Of a stretch of 64,000 bases of DNA, positions 34,529-42,924 are shown piece after piece. The notes beneath the pieces were generated by a model, which worked only from the letters and a program-made list of their open reading frames with translations, was not told the DNA's origin and ran no database searches. Source of the stretch: an uncultured Lachnospiraceae bacterium (GTDB lineage Bacteria > Bacillota > Clostridia > Lachnospirales > Lachnospiraceae); contig CACWGK010000001.1 in assembly GCA_902760415.1 (NCBI GenBank), forward strand, positions 1 to 64,000. Reading direction: 5' to 3'. Position 1 is the stretch's first letter; each line of letters starts with the position of its first letter. The position numbers and the translations under genes were made by a program.

Positions 34529-36817
34529 ATGAGAAAGAATTGGCTTAAACTAAAAAAGAAGATGCGTGTACGTACAGCTGCTGTTCTAGTTATGGCAGAA
34601 GTAATACTGGCACTTGGGTCTTTTACAGGATGCGGCAATGTTACAGCAGATGTACCAGAGCTTCTAGAACCTGTATCCTCGGTAAATGCATATCGTCCAG
34701 CCAGCAAGCGACTTATAGGTTCTATTACAAAATATGATGGAACTGTCGTAGCTAAGGATTATCCAGTCTATGCACAAAAGACGATAACACTTTCAGAAAT
34801 CAAGGTCGGTGTCGGCGACTATGTTAAGAAGGGTGACGTCATAGCTATATCATCAGTATCCGATAAGAGTGATCAGATAACTACTCTTCAAAATGAGATA
34901 GCCTCACTTTCAAGAGAGAGAACTAAAACTAAGAATATATCTGATGCTACAATCAAGAAGCTTGATTATGAGAAGAGGATTGAGCAGTACCTGCAGAATA
35001 CGGAACTGGTAAATAAAAAGACTATGGACATCCTTATAGAGCAGGAGAATCAGAGATATAATCTCGCAGTTATAGATAACTCTATCAGCGAGAAAAGAAG
35101 TGAGATAGCGGAGCTTCAGGAAGAAACGGCTAACAATACATTTACAGCTCCTTATTCCGGACGAGTAACATTTGTCAAGGATATGACACAGACAAATACA
35201 GTAAATCCTTTTGAAAATATCGCTGTTATATCCGATTATAACGATCTCTACATCGAGACGAAAGACACAAATATAGGTCACTATAACCTAAGTGATTATA
35301 AGAGCAAATGGGCTTATATCAACAACAAGAAGGTTGACCTGGTTGAACATAAGTACTCGAATGAAGAGATATCCTATGCTGATTCTATAAAGAAATATCC
35401 AGATATGTCATTTGATGCTCCAGGAGCGACTCTTACTCTCGGAACAGACTTGGTACTCTTCTTCCTCGAAGAGGATGATACACCAAAGCTTGTCGTCGGC
35501 AAGGATTCGCTTAACTATGAAAATGATGAGTACTTCGTATATGTAAAAGGTGAAGGCGACAAGAACGAGAAGCGAATTGTTGAAGTTGGCGTATCGGATG
35601 AGTACTACACAGAGATCAAATCTGGAATCGAAGAGGGCGAATTGATTTTCTATAAAAATGATGCGCTCATGCCGAAGAATTACGACACTGCGGTTGCTTC
35701 GATTGGTGATTATAGAGAAGAACTATCTACAGACATAATAGATTTTGCTTATCCATATTATGAGATATATACGGCTGAGGTTGGTGGAACTTACAAGAGA
35801 CTTCACGATATCGGAAAAGCAACAACGGGCGACGCATTATTCTCTATAGAATCCTCAGTTGGAAGAGCTGAGCTAGATACGATAAAGGAGAATATATCTG
35901 ATCTGGATCAAGAGAGAACCAGAGCGAACAGAGAATATCAGTATAACAAGAAGGATCTTGAGACAGAGATCCGAGGCGCGGACCGAGTTGATCCGGATGT
36001 TCTAGAACCAAGCACGAATACAGATGCAGACGAACAGACAGTTCGCGATACTATGTATAAAGCTGAGATTAAGGAATGCGAACTTGATATCCTTACATAT
36101 GAAGAGACCTATGAAAGTGAGGAGTACGCTGCACAGCGCGCCATCTTATCTGCTGAGTATACCAAGAAGGAAAAAGGAACGAAGAAGCAGGATGATAGGT
36201 CAGACTATGTAGAGTATTCTGTTGGACCAGGTCAGATAAGTGCTGTTCAGTATTCTGAAGATAGAGCTGTTGAAAAGGATGCCTTTGTTATGACAGAGGA
36301 GCTTCAGGGAAATGATGCTGGAAGAACTAAGCTTCTTGCCATGATGGGCACTACGAACAGAGCAGTAGAAATGGAAAGTGCGAAGCTCGGCTCCTCTATA
36401 AAGCTGAAGAATAAGAAGCAGTCCTGGACAGGTACCTGTATCGGACTTAATGGATATAAGGATAAGTTTTACTTATTCTCTGACGATGGAAAGCCACGTA
36501 TTACTCAGTCGACTCCATTTAACAAGGCAGTTGTATATCAGTTCTACCTTGAGATGGATGACGAGCTATCAGAGACGGACATCATGCAGACAGAGCTTTC
36601 GTTCTATAGCTGTGATATCAGGGATGTTGTAGTTATCCCTGCCGCTTCCCTTAAGGTTGAGGTTGCGCAGCTGAGCGGAAATGAGAAGTACTACGTCTGG
36701 AAAGTTATAGACGGAGAGATCGTAAAGGAATACGTTGATGTATATCATCCAGAAGCAGCAACAAAGGTTAAGTACATACTAAATGGTGTTGAAGCTGGTG
36801 ACACGATACTAAAGTAA
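34529..36817 (+). CDS. Membrane-fusion lipoprotein, second and larger copy
   Basis: 762 residues, GAAGGAAAT before ATG. A signal helix ends at a lipobox-like FTGC. The adaptor signature LSEIKVGVGDYVKKGDVIAI is near residue 95, followed by a coiled coil (TTLQNEIASLSRERTKTKN) and the second half NTFTAPYSGRVTFV. A further region around residues 400-520 repeats the theme with another coiled-coil hairpin (ISDLDQERTRANREYQYNK), so the protein looks like two adaptor units in tandem. The end (YILNGVEAGDTIL) is again the adaptor-type C terminus. It is about twice the normal adaptor length. Confidence 0.82.
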   Translation: MRKNWLKLKKKMRVRTAAVLVMAEVILALGSFTGCGNVTADVPELLEPVSSVNAYRPASKRLIGSITKYDGTVVAKDYPVYAQKTITLSEIKVGVGDYVKKGDVIAISSVSDKSDQITTLQNEIASLSRERTKTKNISDATIKKLDYEKRIEQYLQNTELVNKKTMDILIEQENQRYNLAVIDNSISEKRSEIAELQEETANNTFTAPYSGRVTFVKDMTQTNTVNPFENIAVISDYNDLYIETKDTNIGHYNLSDYKSKWAYINNKKVDLVEHKYSNEEISYADSIKKYPDMSFDAPGATLTLGTDLVLFFLEEDDTPKLVVGKDSLNYENDEYFVYVKGEGDKNEKRIVEVGVSDEYYTEIKSGIEEGELIFYKNDALMPKNYDTAVASIGDYREELSTDIIDFAYPYYEIYTAEVGGTYKRLHDIGKATTGDALFSIESSVGRAELDTIKENISDLDQERTRANREYQYNKKDLETEIRGADRVDPDVLEPSTNTDADEQTVRDTMYKAEIKECELDILTYEETYESEEYAAQRAILSAEYTKKEKGTKKQDDRSDYVEYSVGPGQISAVQYSEDRAVEKDAFVMTEELQGNDAGRTKLLAMMGTTNRAVEMESAKLGSSIKLKNKKQSWTGTCIGLNGYKDKFYLFSDDGKPRITQSTPFNKAVVYQFYLEMDDELSETDIMQTELSFYSCDIRDVVVIPAASLKVEVAQLSGNEKYYVWKVIDGEIVKEYVDVYHPEAATKVKYILNGVEAGDTILK

Positions 36818-36861
36818 CATAGTCAACTGTTAGATTAATTATCCTTTAAAAGAGAAAAGAA

Positions 36862-39843
36862 ATGCTAAGATATATAATTACGAAAATATTTAATAAGTAT
36901 AAGTTATATCTCTGCCTTATGATCGGTAACATAGCTATCATCATGATATTTGCTATGATAATGATGTTTCGTGAGGGTTCTCGTGCAAAGCTGATACAGC
37001 GTGGCTTCACGAGCTATCAGGAGAAGAATCTTAAGTTCCCGATGATGCTTTATCGACAGGGAACAGTTAAGGTTGGGGATATAGATAAACTATCGGAAGA
37101 GGCGAAGGTTACTGATTTTATCGCCAAAGATATGGATGCATATGAGTCCTCCTGGAATAAATATCTTGATCTTCCTATAGTTAACACACAGAGAATTGTC
37201 TCTTATAGAAATGCTGAATGTGAATATTCCTATGGTGAAAAAGGTCATATCGATATCACCTACATGGAAGAAGGCCTTGGCGGAACGGGAGCGGATCTAT
37301 CAGAGCATTACAACATAGCTTCTGGTGTAGATCTCTACGAAGACATTTCCGAATATTCAGCAACAGGATGCAAGATACCAGAAAATGCAGTGCCTTGTCT
37401 TGTAAGTCAGTACACTGCAGATAAGCTTAATATTGTTCCTGGAGAGGTAATAAACTTCTACAAGCTTATCTATGGCGGTGAAACTTCTGAGGAACCTCTG
37501 GTTACTCTCTATGTAAGCGGAATCATTACTGAGAAACCAGATGATTACTTCTGGCAGGTATCACTTGCAAATGTTGGATATGAAGCAATCCTTACTAAAG
37601 AGGATTTCGAGAATATCGTTAAGAAGTATCCTAAGGATGTTTACTACGATCTATATATGTCATTTGATTACAGATATGTTTCACCTCAAAATATTGGTCG
37701 AGTTGAAAGTATCATCAGACAGTTTGAAAAGAAGGATGAGTTCCTGAAGCAGGAGATCATTCCTATCATAAATGATTTCAAGAAGAATAGTAGATCTGTT
37801 GAGCAGATGCTCTATGTTATCGTTCTTCCACTTATCATTCTTGTACTTATCTTCATTGGAATGATTGCATTTAGAATAATAGATTCTGAGGACGGTGAGC
37901 TGACCACATTGAAGAACAGAGGTCTGTCAAAGGCTCGACTAATCGGAATGTATGTACTTCAGTCATTTATCCTGGCGGGTGCAAGTCTTCCTGTAGGACT
38001 TATCGTGGGCTTCCTCTTTGGAAAGCTGGTTGCCGGCGTAACTGACTTCATGGGATTCTCTATAGGAGCTTCAGGTATAAGCGTAAGGGATTATCGTTTC
38101 AATATACTTATGATATTTGCGGGTCTTGTCGCAGCTCTTATAGCAGTAGTTATCATGCTTCTGCCAGTTCTTCTCTACTTTAAGAAGAAGAAAACCAGAC
38201 GTAAGAGTGCGGGAACTCCAGCTTGGGAACGCTACTTTATAGATGTTGCATTACTTGTAGTATCTGTGTACCTACTCTATAACTACAACAAGCAGGTTGG
38301 TACTCTTTCAAAGGGTGTCTTAAATGGTGAAGGAATCGACCCTGTCATCTTCATCAACTCAACCCTCTTCCTCTTCGCTTGTGGTATGTTGATGCTTCGT
38401 ATCATTTTCTACATAGTGAAGATTGTTTATAAGCTGGGTGCCAAGAAGTTTAAGCCTGTTACTTACGCGGGCTTCATACAGATTTTGAGGACTAGAAAGG
38501 CATCGGGAGTTATCTCTATCTTCCTTGTTATGACGGTTGCCATGAGTCTCTTTAATGCAAATATGGCTCGTACCATCAATCGTAACAAAGAGGAAAGAAT
38601 CATGTATTCCTGCGGTGCTGATTTACGAATCCAGGAACACTGGGTTGCTACGATAGTTGGTCCTCCTGAAGACAGAAGATGGAAGTTCAACGAACCTGAC
38701 TTTGACGCTTATAATCAGCTAGTGGAAGATGGTACATTTACCTCTGTAACTAAGGTTCTTATGAGCGATAGAGCTGTTCTCAAGGTTAAAGGTAAGGAGA
38801 CTCCTGACGTAACCCTGATGGGCATCCATACGAAGGAGTTCGGAGAGACAGCATTTCTAAAGGATGGTCTCACGGAAGAGCATTGGTACAACTATCTAAA
38901 TGCACTTGCAGTTGAGCCTGAGGGCGTTATTATCTCTAAGAATCTTGCTGATCAGTTCGAGCTAAGTATCGGTGATAAGATATCATGTGATATGCTCCCA
39001 CCAAAGCAGACGGGTCTTACTAAGGCCTATGCGCTTACGGATTTCAAGATCGTTGCTATAACTGATTCATGGCCTGGCTACGACAAGTATGTGTATGAAT
39101 ATCAGGACGTTGATGGCAAGACTAAGCTTGTTGAGCGTGAGAACTATCTTGCGGTAATCAACTACGGAAATGCTACGAGTCATTTCAACGTTCTTCCATA
39201 TGAGGTATGGGCTAAGACTCCTGAGGATGGCGTGAAGATGCCTGACAGTCTGAAGGAGAAGTTCAAGTCAGCAGATGGCACGAAGATATCAGGACGCGAA
39301 TCTGATATCATAAATGCTATGCTCAAGGAAAATTACGCAAATCCTGCTAGATATACCGATAGTATAACCTCCTGGAGAGATGAGATAAGGGAAGACAAAT
39401 CATCAGCTATTATCCAGATCACAAATGGTCTCTTCACAGCTGACTTCTTGATTGCATTAATCCTTTGTATCATCGGATATATGATTTATTGGATAACATC
39501 TATCAGAGATCGAGAGCTGCTGTTCGGTATCTACCGAGCTATGGGTATCAGTCGTGGCGAGATCAACAACATGCTTGGAATGGAGCAGGTATTCCTGTCC
39601 CTGATGTCTATCTTCGCTGGTGTACTCGCGGGTACGCTTGCTTCCAAGTTCTTCGTTCGAGTCTTCGCTGCGGTATACCTGCCAGAGAAGCACAACCTGG
39701 CCATCTTTACAAGCAGCTACGGCGGCGACCTCATAAAACTTGCGGCAACGCTGCTGATCGTAGTGCTCGTATGTATCTTCTGGATCAGACGAATCGTTCG
39801 CGGTCTCAACATTACCGAGGCCCTGAAACTAGGTGACGATTAA
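36862..39843 (+). CDS. FtsX/MacB-type ABC transporter permease
   Basis: 993 residues. An N-terminal helix (LYLCLMIGNIAIIMIFAMIMM) and a large extracellular domain of about 280 residues are followed by a block of helices near residues 320-345, 370-400 and 415-445, further helices to about 580, a second large outside domain, and three C-terminal helices (about 855-975). Two FtsX-like domains are therefore present, as in large MacB/YknZ and Bce-type permeases. The C terminus ends LNITEALKLGDD. It likely moves a peptide, lipid or antibiotic outward using the two ATPases downstream and the two adaptors upstream. Confidence 0.9.
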   Translation: MLRYIITKIFNKYKLYLCLMIGNIAIIMIFAMIMMFREGSRAKLIQRGFTSYQEKNLKFPMMLYRQGTVKVGDIDKLSEEAKVTDFIAKDMDAYESSWNKYLDLPIVNTQRIVSYRNAECEYSYGEKGHIDITYMEEGLGGTGADLSEHYNIASGVDLYEDISEYSATGCKIPENAVPCLVSQYTADKLNIVPGEVINFYKLIYGGETSEEPLVTLYVSGIITEKPDDYFWQVSLANVGYEAILTKEDFENIVKKYPKDVYYDLYMSFDYRYVSPQNIGRVESIIRQFEKKDEFLKQEIIPIINDFKKNSRSVEQMLYVIVLPLIILVLIFIGMIAFRIIDSEDGELTTLKNRGLSKARLIGMYVLQSFILAGASLPVGLIVGFLFGKLVAGVTDFMGFSIGASGISVRDYRFNILMIFAGLVAALIAVVIMLLPVLLYFKKKKTRRKSAGTPAWERYFIDVALLVVSVYLLYNYNKQVGTLSKGVLNGEGIDPVIFINSTLFLFACGMLMLRIIFYIVKIVYKLGAKKFKPVTYAGFIQILRTRKASGVISIFLVMTVAMSLFNANMARTINRNKEERIMYSCGADLRIQEHWVATIVGPPEDRRWKFNEPDFDAYNQLVEDGTFTSVTKVLMSDRAVLKVKGKETPDVTLMGIHTKEFGETAFLKDGLTEEHWYNYLNALAVEPEGVIISKNLADQFELSIGDKISCDMLPPKQTGLTKAYALTDFKIVAITDSWPGYDKYVYEYQDVDGKTKLVERENYLAVINYGNATSHFNVLPYEVWAKTPEDGVKMPDSLKEKFKSADGTKISGRESDIINAMLKENYANPARYTDSITSWRDEIREDKSSAIIQITNGLFTADFLIALILCIIGYMIYWITSIRDRELLFGIYRAMGISRGEINNMLGMEQVFLSLMSIFAGVLAGTLASKFFVRVFAAVYLPEKHNLAIFTSSYGGDLIKLAATLLIVVLVCIFWIRRIVRGLNITEALKLGDD

Positions 39844-39858
39844 TTATAGGATGTATAT

Positions 39859-40608
39859 ATGGATAATGTGAATTCATTACAATCGAATAATATAACTTCA
39901 TTGCAATCAAATGATAAATCTAGTGCAGAGGAGATGCCGGCGAGCATCCTCTCTGCAAGAGATGTGGTAAAGGCCTATCCTTTAGGAAGTGGCGAAACAC
40001 TTACTGTTCTGGATCACGTCAACTATGAGTTCCCTAAGGGGCGACTCATTATGCTGATGGGTAGATCAGGTTCTGGTAAGACCACATTTATGAACCTTCT
40101 TAGTACGCTTGACGACGTAACCTCCGGTGACATTATCTACAATCCCGGAAATGGCGAAGAGCCTATAGGTTACTCTCAGCTGAGTGTTGCCGAGAAGGAG
40201 AAGCTTAGACGTTACAACATTGGTTTCGTATTCCAGTCGGTTGCTCTTATCCCTGTAATGACCGCCTACGAAAATGTCGACTTCGGCCTTCGTACAGCGA
40301 ATTACAAAGACAACCGTGACGAGCGAATCCAGGAAGTTCTTGAGCGAGTAGGCCTCGCTGACCGCGCGAAGCATTTCCCAGGGGAGCTTTCTGGTGGTGA
40401 GCGCCAGCGTATCGCTATCGCGAGAGCCATGGCTCACAAGCCAGACATTCTCTTCGCCGACGAGCCTACCGGAGCGCTTGATACGACCACGGGTATCTAC
40501 ATCGCCGAGCTCTTCAAGAGCATGACGCGTACGGATGACCTCACGGTCATCATGACCACCCATGACGTCCGCCTGGCCGAGCTGGCCGACGTGCTAATCC
40601 AGCTCTAA
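39859..40608 (+). CDS. ABC transporter ATPase (MacB/LolD type), first copy
   Basis: 249 residues. Walker A is GRSGSGKTT, the Q loop is VFQSVALIP, the signature is LSGGERQR, Walker B is ILFADEPTGALD and the switch His is in TTHDVRL. The N-terminal 30 residues are Asn/Ser/Gln-rich and AT-rich, while the DNA from about 40200 to the stop is much more GC-rich than its surroundings, which hints at recombination or gene conversion. The stop is followed by 15-bp tandem repeats. It starts 15 nt after the permease and is presumably one half of a heterodimeric ATPase. Confidence 0.93.
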   Translation: MDNVNSLQSNNITSLQSNDKSSAEEMPASILSARDVVKAYPLGSGETLTVLDHVNYEFPKGRLIMLMGRSGSGKTTFMNLLSTLDDVTSGDIIYNPGNGEEPIGYSQLSVAEKEKLRRYNIGFVFQSVALIPVMTAYENVDFGLRTANYKDNRDERIQEVLERVGLADRAKHFPGELSGGERQRIAIARAMAHKPDILFADEPTGALDTTTGIYIAELFKSMTRTDDLTVIMTTHDVRLAELADVLIQL

Positions 40609-40627
40609 CTGAATTAGCAAGCCAGTT

Positions 40628-40717
40628 CTAACAGAGCTAGTGCTAACAGAGCTAGTGCTAACTGAATCAGCGCTAACCGAATCAGCGCTAACTGAATCAG
40701 CGTCAATAAAACCAGTG
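40628..40717 (+). repeat. 15-bp tandem repeats after the first ATPase gene
   Basis: Five clear units: CTAACAGAGCTAGTG twice, then CTAACTGAATCAGCG or a one-base variant three times, plus a decayed sixth unit. The 15-bp period preserves reading frame and one plus-strand frame would read LTESA repeats, but it lies beyond the ATPase stop codon. Confidence 0.85.
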
Positions 40718-40729
40718 CCAGACATATAA

Positions 40730-40779
40730 ACAGCTAATTCTAGAGCGAAAAGCCATAACAGCTAATTCTAGAGCGAAAA
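40730..40779 (+). repeat. Duplicated 22-bp element with 28-bp period
   Basis: Identical copies of ACAGCTAATTCTAGAGCGAAAA at 40730-40751 and 40758-40779 (22 bp; key parts AGCTAATTC and TAGAGCG). It lies between the 15-bp and 74-bp repeat arrays. Confidence 0.8.
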
Positions 40780-40787
40780 CTTCTTGG

Positions 40788-41213
40788 AAATTAGCTGGAA
40801 GCAAGTAGAAGCAAGCTCGCGAGAAGAGAAAAGGCATACGAAACAGGTTAAATCAGCCGAAATGTTAGCCGGAAGCAAGCAGAAGCAAGCTCGCGAGAAG
40901 AGAAAAGGCATACGAAACAAGCAAACTTAGCCGAAATGTTAGCCGGAAGCAAGTAGAAGCAAGCTCGCAAGAAGTGAAAAGGCATACGGAACAGGATAAA
41001 TTAGCTGAAATGTTAGCCGGAGGCAAGCAGAAGCAAGCTCGCAAGAAGCGAAAAGGCATACGAAACAAGCAAAATCAGCTGAAATGTTAGCCGGAGGCAA
41101 GCAGAAGCAAGCTCGCTAGAAGCAAAAAGGCATACGAAACAAGCAAACTTAGCTGAAATGTTAGCCGGAGGCAAGCAGAAGCAAGCTCGCTAGAAGCGAA
41201 AAGGCATATAAAA
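40788..41213 (+). repeat. Six tandem copies of a 74-bp unit
   Basis: The anchor CAAGCTCGC recurs at 40812, 40886, 40960, 41034, 41108 and 41182, exactly 74 bp apart. Units share TTAGCCGGAGGCAAGC, AGAAGCAAGCTCGC and AAAAGGCATACGAAAC with a few substitutions. Because 74 is not a multiple of 3 and stops occur in all frames, it does not appear to be coding. Together with the repeats before it, it fills the 675-nt gap 40609-41283; the rest of the gap is A-rich DNA without a visible gene. Confidence 0.9.
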
Positions 41214-41283
41214 CATAGAGGATATAAAAGAAAAAAAATATAAAAGATAGAGAAAGAGAATTAGAAGTAGAAAAGGTAAGTGT

Positions 41284-42654
41284 ATGGGATTATTTTCTAA
41301 GAAGAAAACTGAAGATAAGAATCCAGCTGGGGAGAAGAATGCTCCTGAGATTATCGTGATGGGCGAGAAGAGTCAGGCAAGTGCGATAGCAGGCCCAGCC
41401 CAAGCAGCAGAAGTAAGTGCGACAGCAGGCCCAGCCCAGGCAACTGAAGTAAGTGCGACAGCAGGCTCAGCCCAGGCAGCAGAAGCAAGTGCGACAGCAG
41501 GCCCAGCCCAAGCAACTGAAGTAAGTGCGATATCAGGCCCAGCCCAAACGTCAGAAGCAAGCGAGACAACCAGCTCAGACAAAGCGACAGAAGCAAGCGA
41601 GTTAACCAGCTCAGACAAAGCAGCAGAATCAACTGAGAATGCTGAGGCGGGCAAAGGAGCGGCGGAAGCAAATGGCGAGAAGAAGGATGATGAGGATGTT
41701 CCTTACATCAAGTGCGACAGCCTTGTTCGTATCTTCAAGTCAGAGGGTATCGAGGTAATGGCGCTGCAGGGTCTTGATCTTGAAATCCAGCGTGGCGAGC
41801 TTACGGCTATCATAGGAAAGTCAGGAAGTGGTAAGTCTACACTTCTGAATCTTCTTGGTGCACTCGATAAGCCTAGTGCTGGTTATGTAGCTTACGATGG
41901 AGTTAACATTGCGGAGCTGAGCGAGAAGCAGCTTGCAAAGTTCCGTAGTGATCATATAGGATTTGTATGGCAGAAGAATACAGATAATTTGCTTAATTAT
42001 CTTACGGTTGCTGAAAATGTAGAAATGCCGCTTCTCTTTACTGGACTGACTAAGAAAGAGAAGAGGGAGCGTGCGCTGAAGATGCTTGATGCCGTAGGAC
42101 TAGCGCACAAGGAGAAAGCATTTCCGACTATGCTATCAGGTGGTGAGCAGCAGAGAGTTGCGATTGCAACGGCACTCGTAAATGAGCCGGAGCTGCTTCT
42201 GATGGATGAGCCAACCGGTGCGGTGGATAGAAAGACATCTATCATGCTGCAGGATTTGTTCCGTGAAATTAACCGTAAGCTGGGCGTAACAATCATCATT
42301 GTTACACATGATATAAGCCTTGCCGACCGAGTTGACCGAGTTGTTATGATTTCAGATGGAAAGATAAGTTCCGAGCGTATCCTGAAGGATGAGTATCGTC
42401 GCAAGATTGAGGCAGGCGAGACCATGCTGAAGGAAGGTCTTGCGCCAGGCACTGCGGTGGAAGAGGCAAATGCGGGACTCGGTGCTGGAACGGGAGTTTC
42501 GTCTTCTGAAAATGATTCGCACGAGGAGTTCTCTATTCTTGATAAGGCAGGTCGAGTTCGTCTGTCGGCAGAAATGAGAGAAGCAGTCGGTATCGATTCG
42601 AACCGAGTAAAGATTGATATAGTAGATGGCAAAATTGTTATTTCCAAAGAATAA
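41284..42654 (+). CDS. ABC transporter ATPase with repetitive N-tail and AbrB-like C-terminal domain
   Basis: 456 residues, AAGG 7 nt before ATG. Residues about 35-130 are a low-complexity tail with repeats of the form GPAQATEVSATA. The ATPase core has Walker A GKSGSGKST near residue 178, Q loop FVWQKNTDN, signature LSGGEQQR, Walker B LLLMDEPTGAVD and switch His in VTHDIS. After a second linker, residues about 420-456 read DKAGRVRLSAEMREAVGI and VKIDIVDGKIVI, which matches the SpoVT/AbrB swapped-hairpin pattern. That domain usually binds DNA or drives dimerisation. It pairs with the ATPase upstream across the tandem-repeat gap. Confidence 0.9.
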   Translation: MGLFSKKKTEDKNPAGEKNAPEIIVMGEKSQASAIAGPAQAAEVSATAGPAQATEVSATAGSAQAAEASATAGPAQATEVSAISGPAQTSEASETTSSDKATEASELTSSDKAAESTENAEAGKGAAEANGEKKDDEDVPYIKCDSLVRIFKSEGIEVMALQGLDLEIQRGELTAIIGKSGSGKSTLLNLLGALDKPSAGYVAYDGVNIAELSEKQLAKFRSDHIGFVWQKNTDNLLNYLTVAENVEMPLLFTGLTKKEKRERALKMLDAVGLAHKEKAFPTMLSGGEQQRVAIATALVNEPELLLMDEPTGAVDRKTSIMLQDLFREINRKLGVTIIIVTHDISLADRVDRVVMISDGKISSERILKDEYRRKIEAGETMLKEGLAPGTAVEEANAGLGAGTGVSSSENDSHEEFSILDKAGRVRLSAEMREAVGIDSNRVKIDIVDGKIVISKE

Positions 42655-42673
42655 CATTTGCAGGGGGGCAAAG

Positions 42674-42707
42674 AGTCACTCAGCTGAAGAGCTGGGTGAC
42701 TTTTTTT
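42674..42707 (+). terminator. Terminator closing the transport operon
   Basis: AGTCACTCAGCT (42674-42685), loop GAAG, AGCTGGGTGACT (42690-42701), one wobble pair, then a T-run to 42707. The first TGAGTCA palindrome starts 5 nt further on. Confidence 0.92.
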
Positions 42708-42711
42708 AAAA

Positions 42712-42787
42712 TGAGTCACTTGTTACGTCCGACGTGGAGGTGACTCAAAAATGAGTCAGCTCCACGTCGGACGTGCAAAGTGACTCA
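42712..42787. repeat. TGAGTCA/ACGTCSGACGT nested palindrome, copy 1
   Basis: Two arms, each TGAGTCA-n-ACGTCSGACGT-n-TGACTCA, are themselves inverted repeats of each other, so the 76-bp element can fold as two hairpins or one long cruciform. Cores are at 42725-42735 (ACGTCCGACGT) and 42764-42774 (ACGTCGGACGT). It lies between the transport operon terminator and cca. Confidence 0.9.
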
Positions 42788-42924
42788 TTCTAAGATATAA
42801 TATAGGCGTTGCGGTGTTAGAGGTTTGAATCTGGATTTAGAATAAAAAGTAAAAGCATAATACACAATTAAAAGAGCGATTAATGAAGAAAAGAAAGTAA
42901 ACAAAGAAAAGATTGGAACTTGAG

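Noticed and set aside
40788..41213. CRISPR array
   Set aside because: The 74-bp units are contiguous near-identical repeats without unique spacers, and no cas genes are present.
41351..41671. Leucine-rich minus-strand reading frame opposite the ATPase tail
   Set aside because: It is the shadow of the Ala/Ser/Thr-rich repeats in the plus-strand gene and has no ribosome site.
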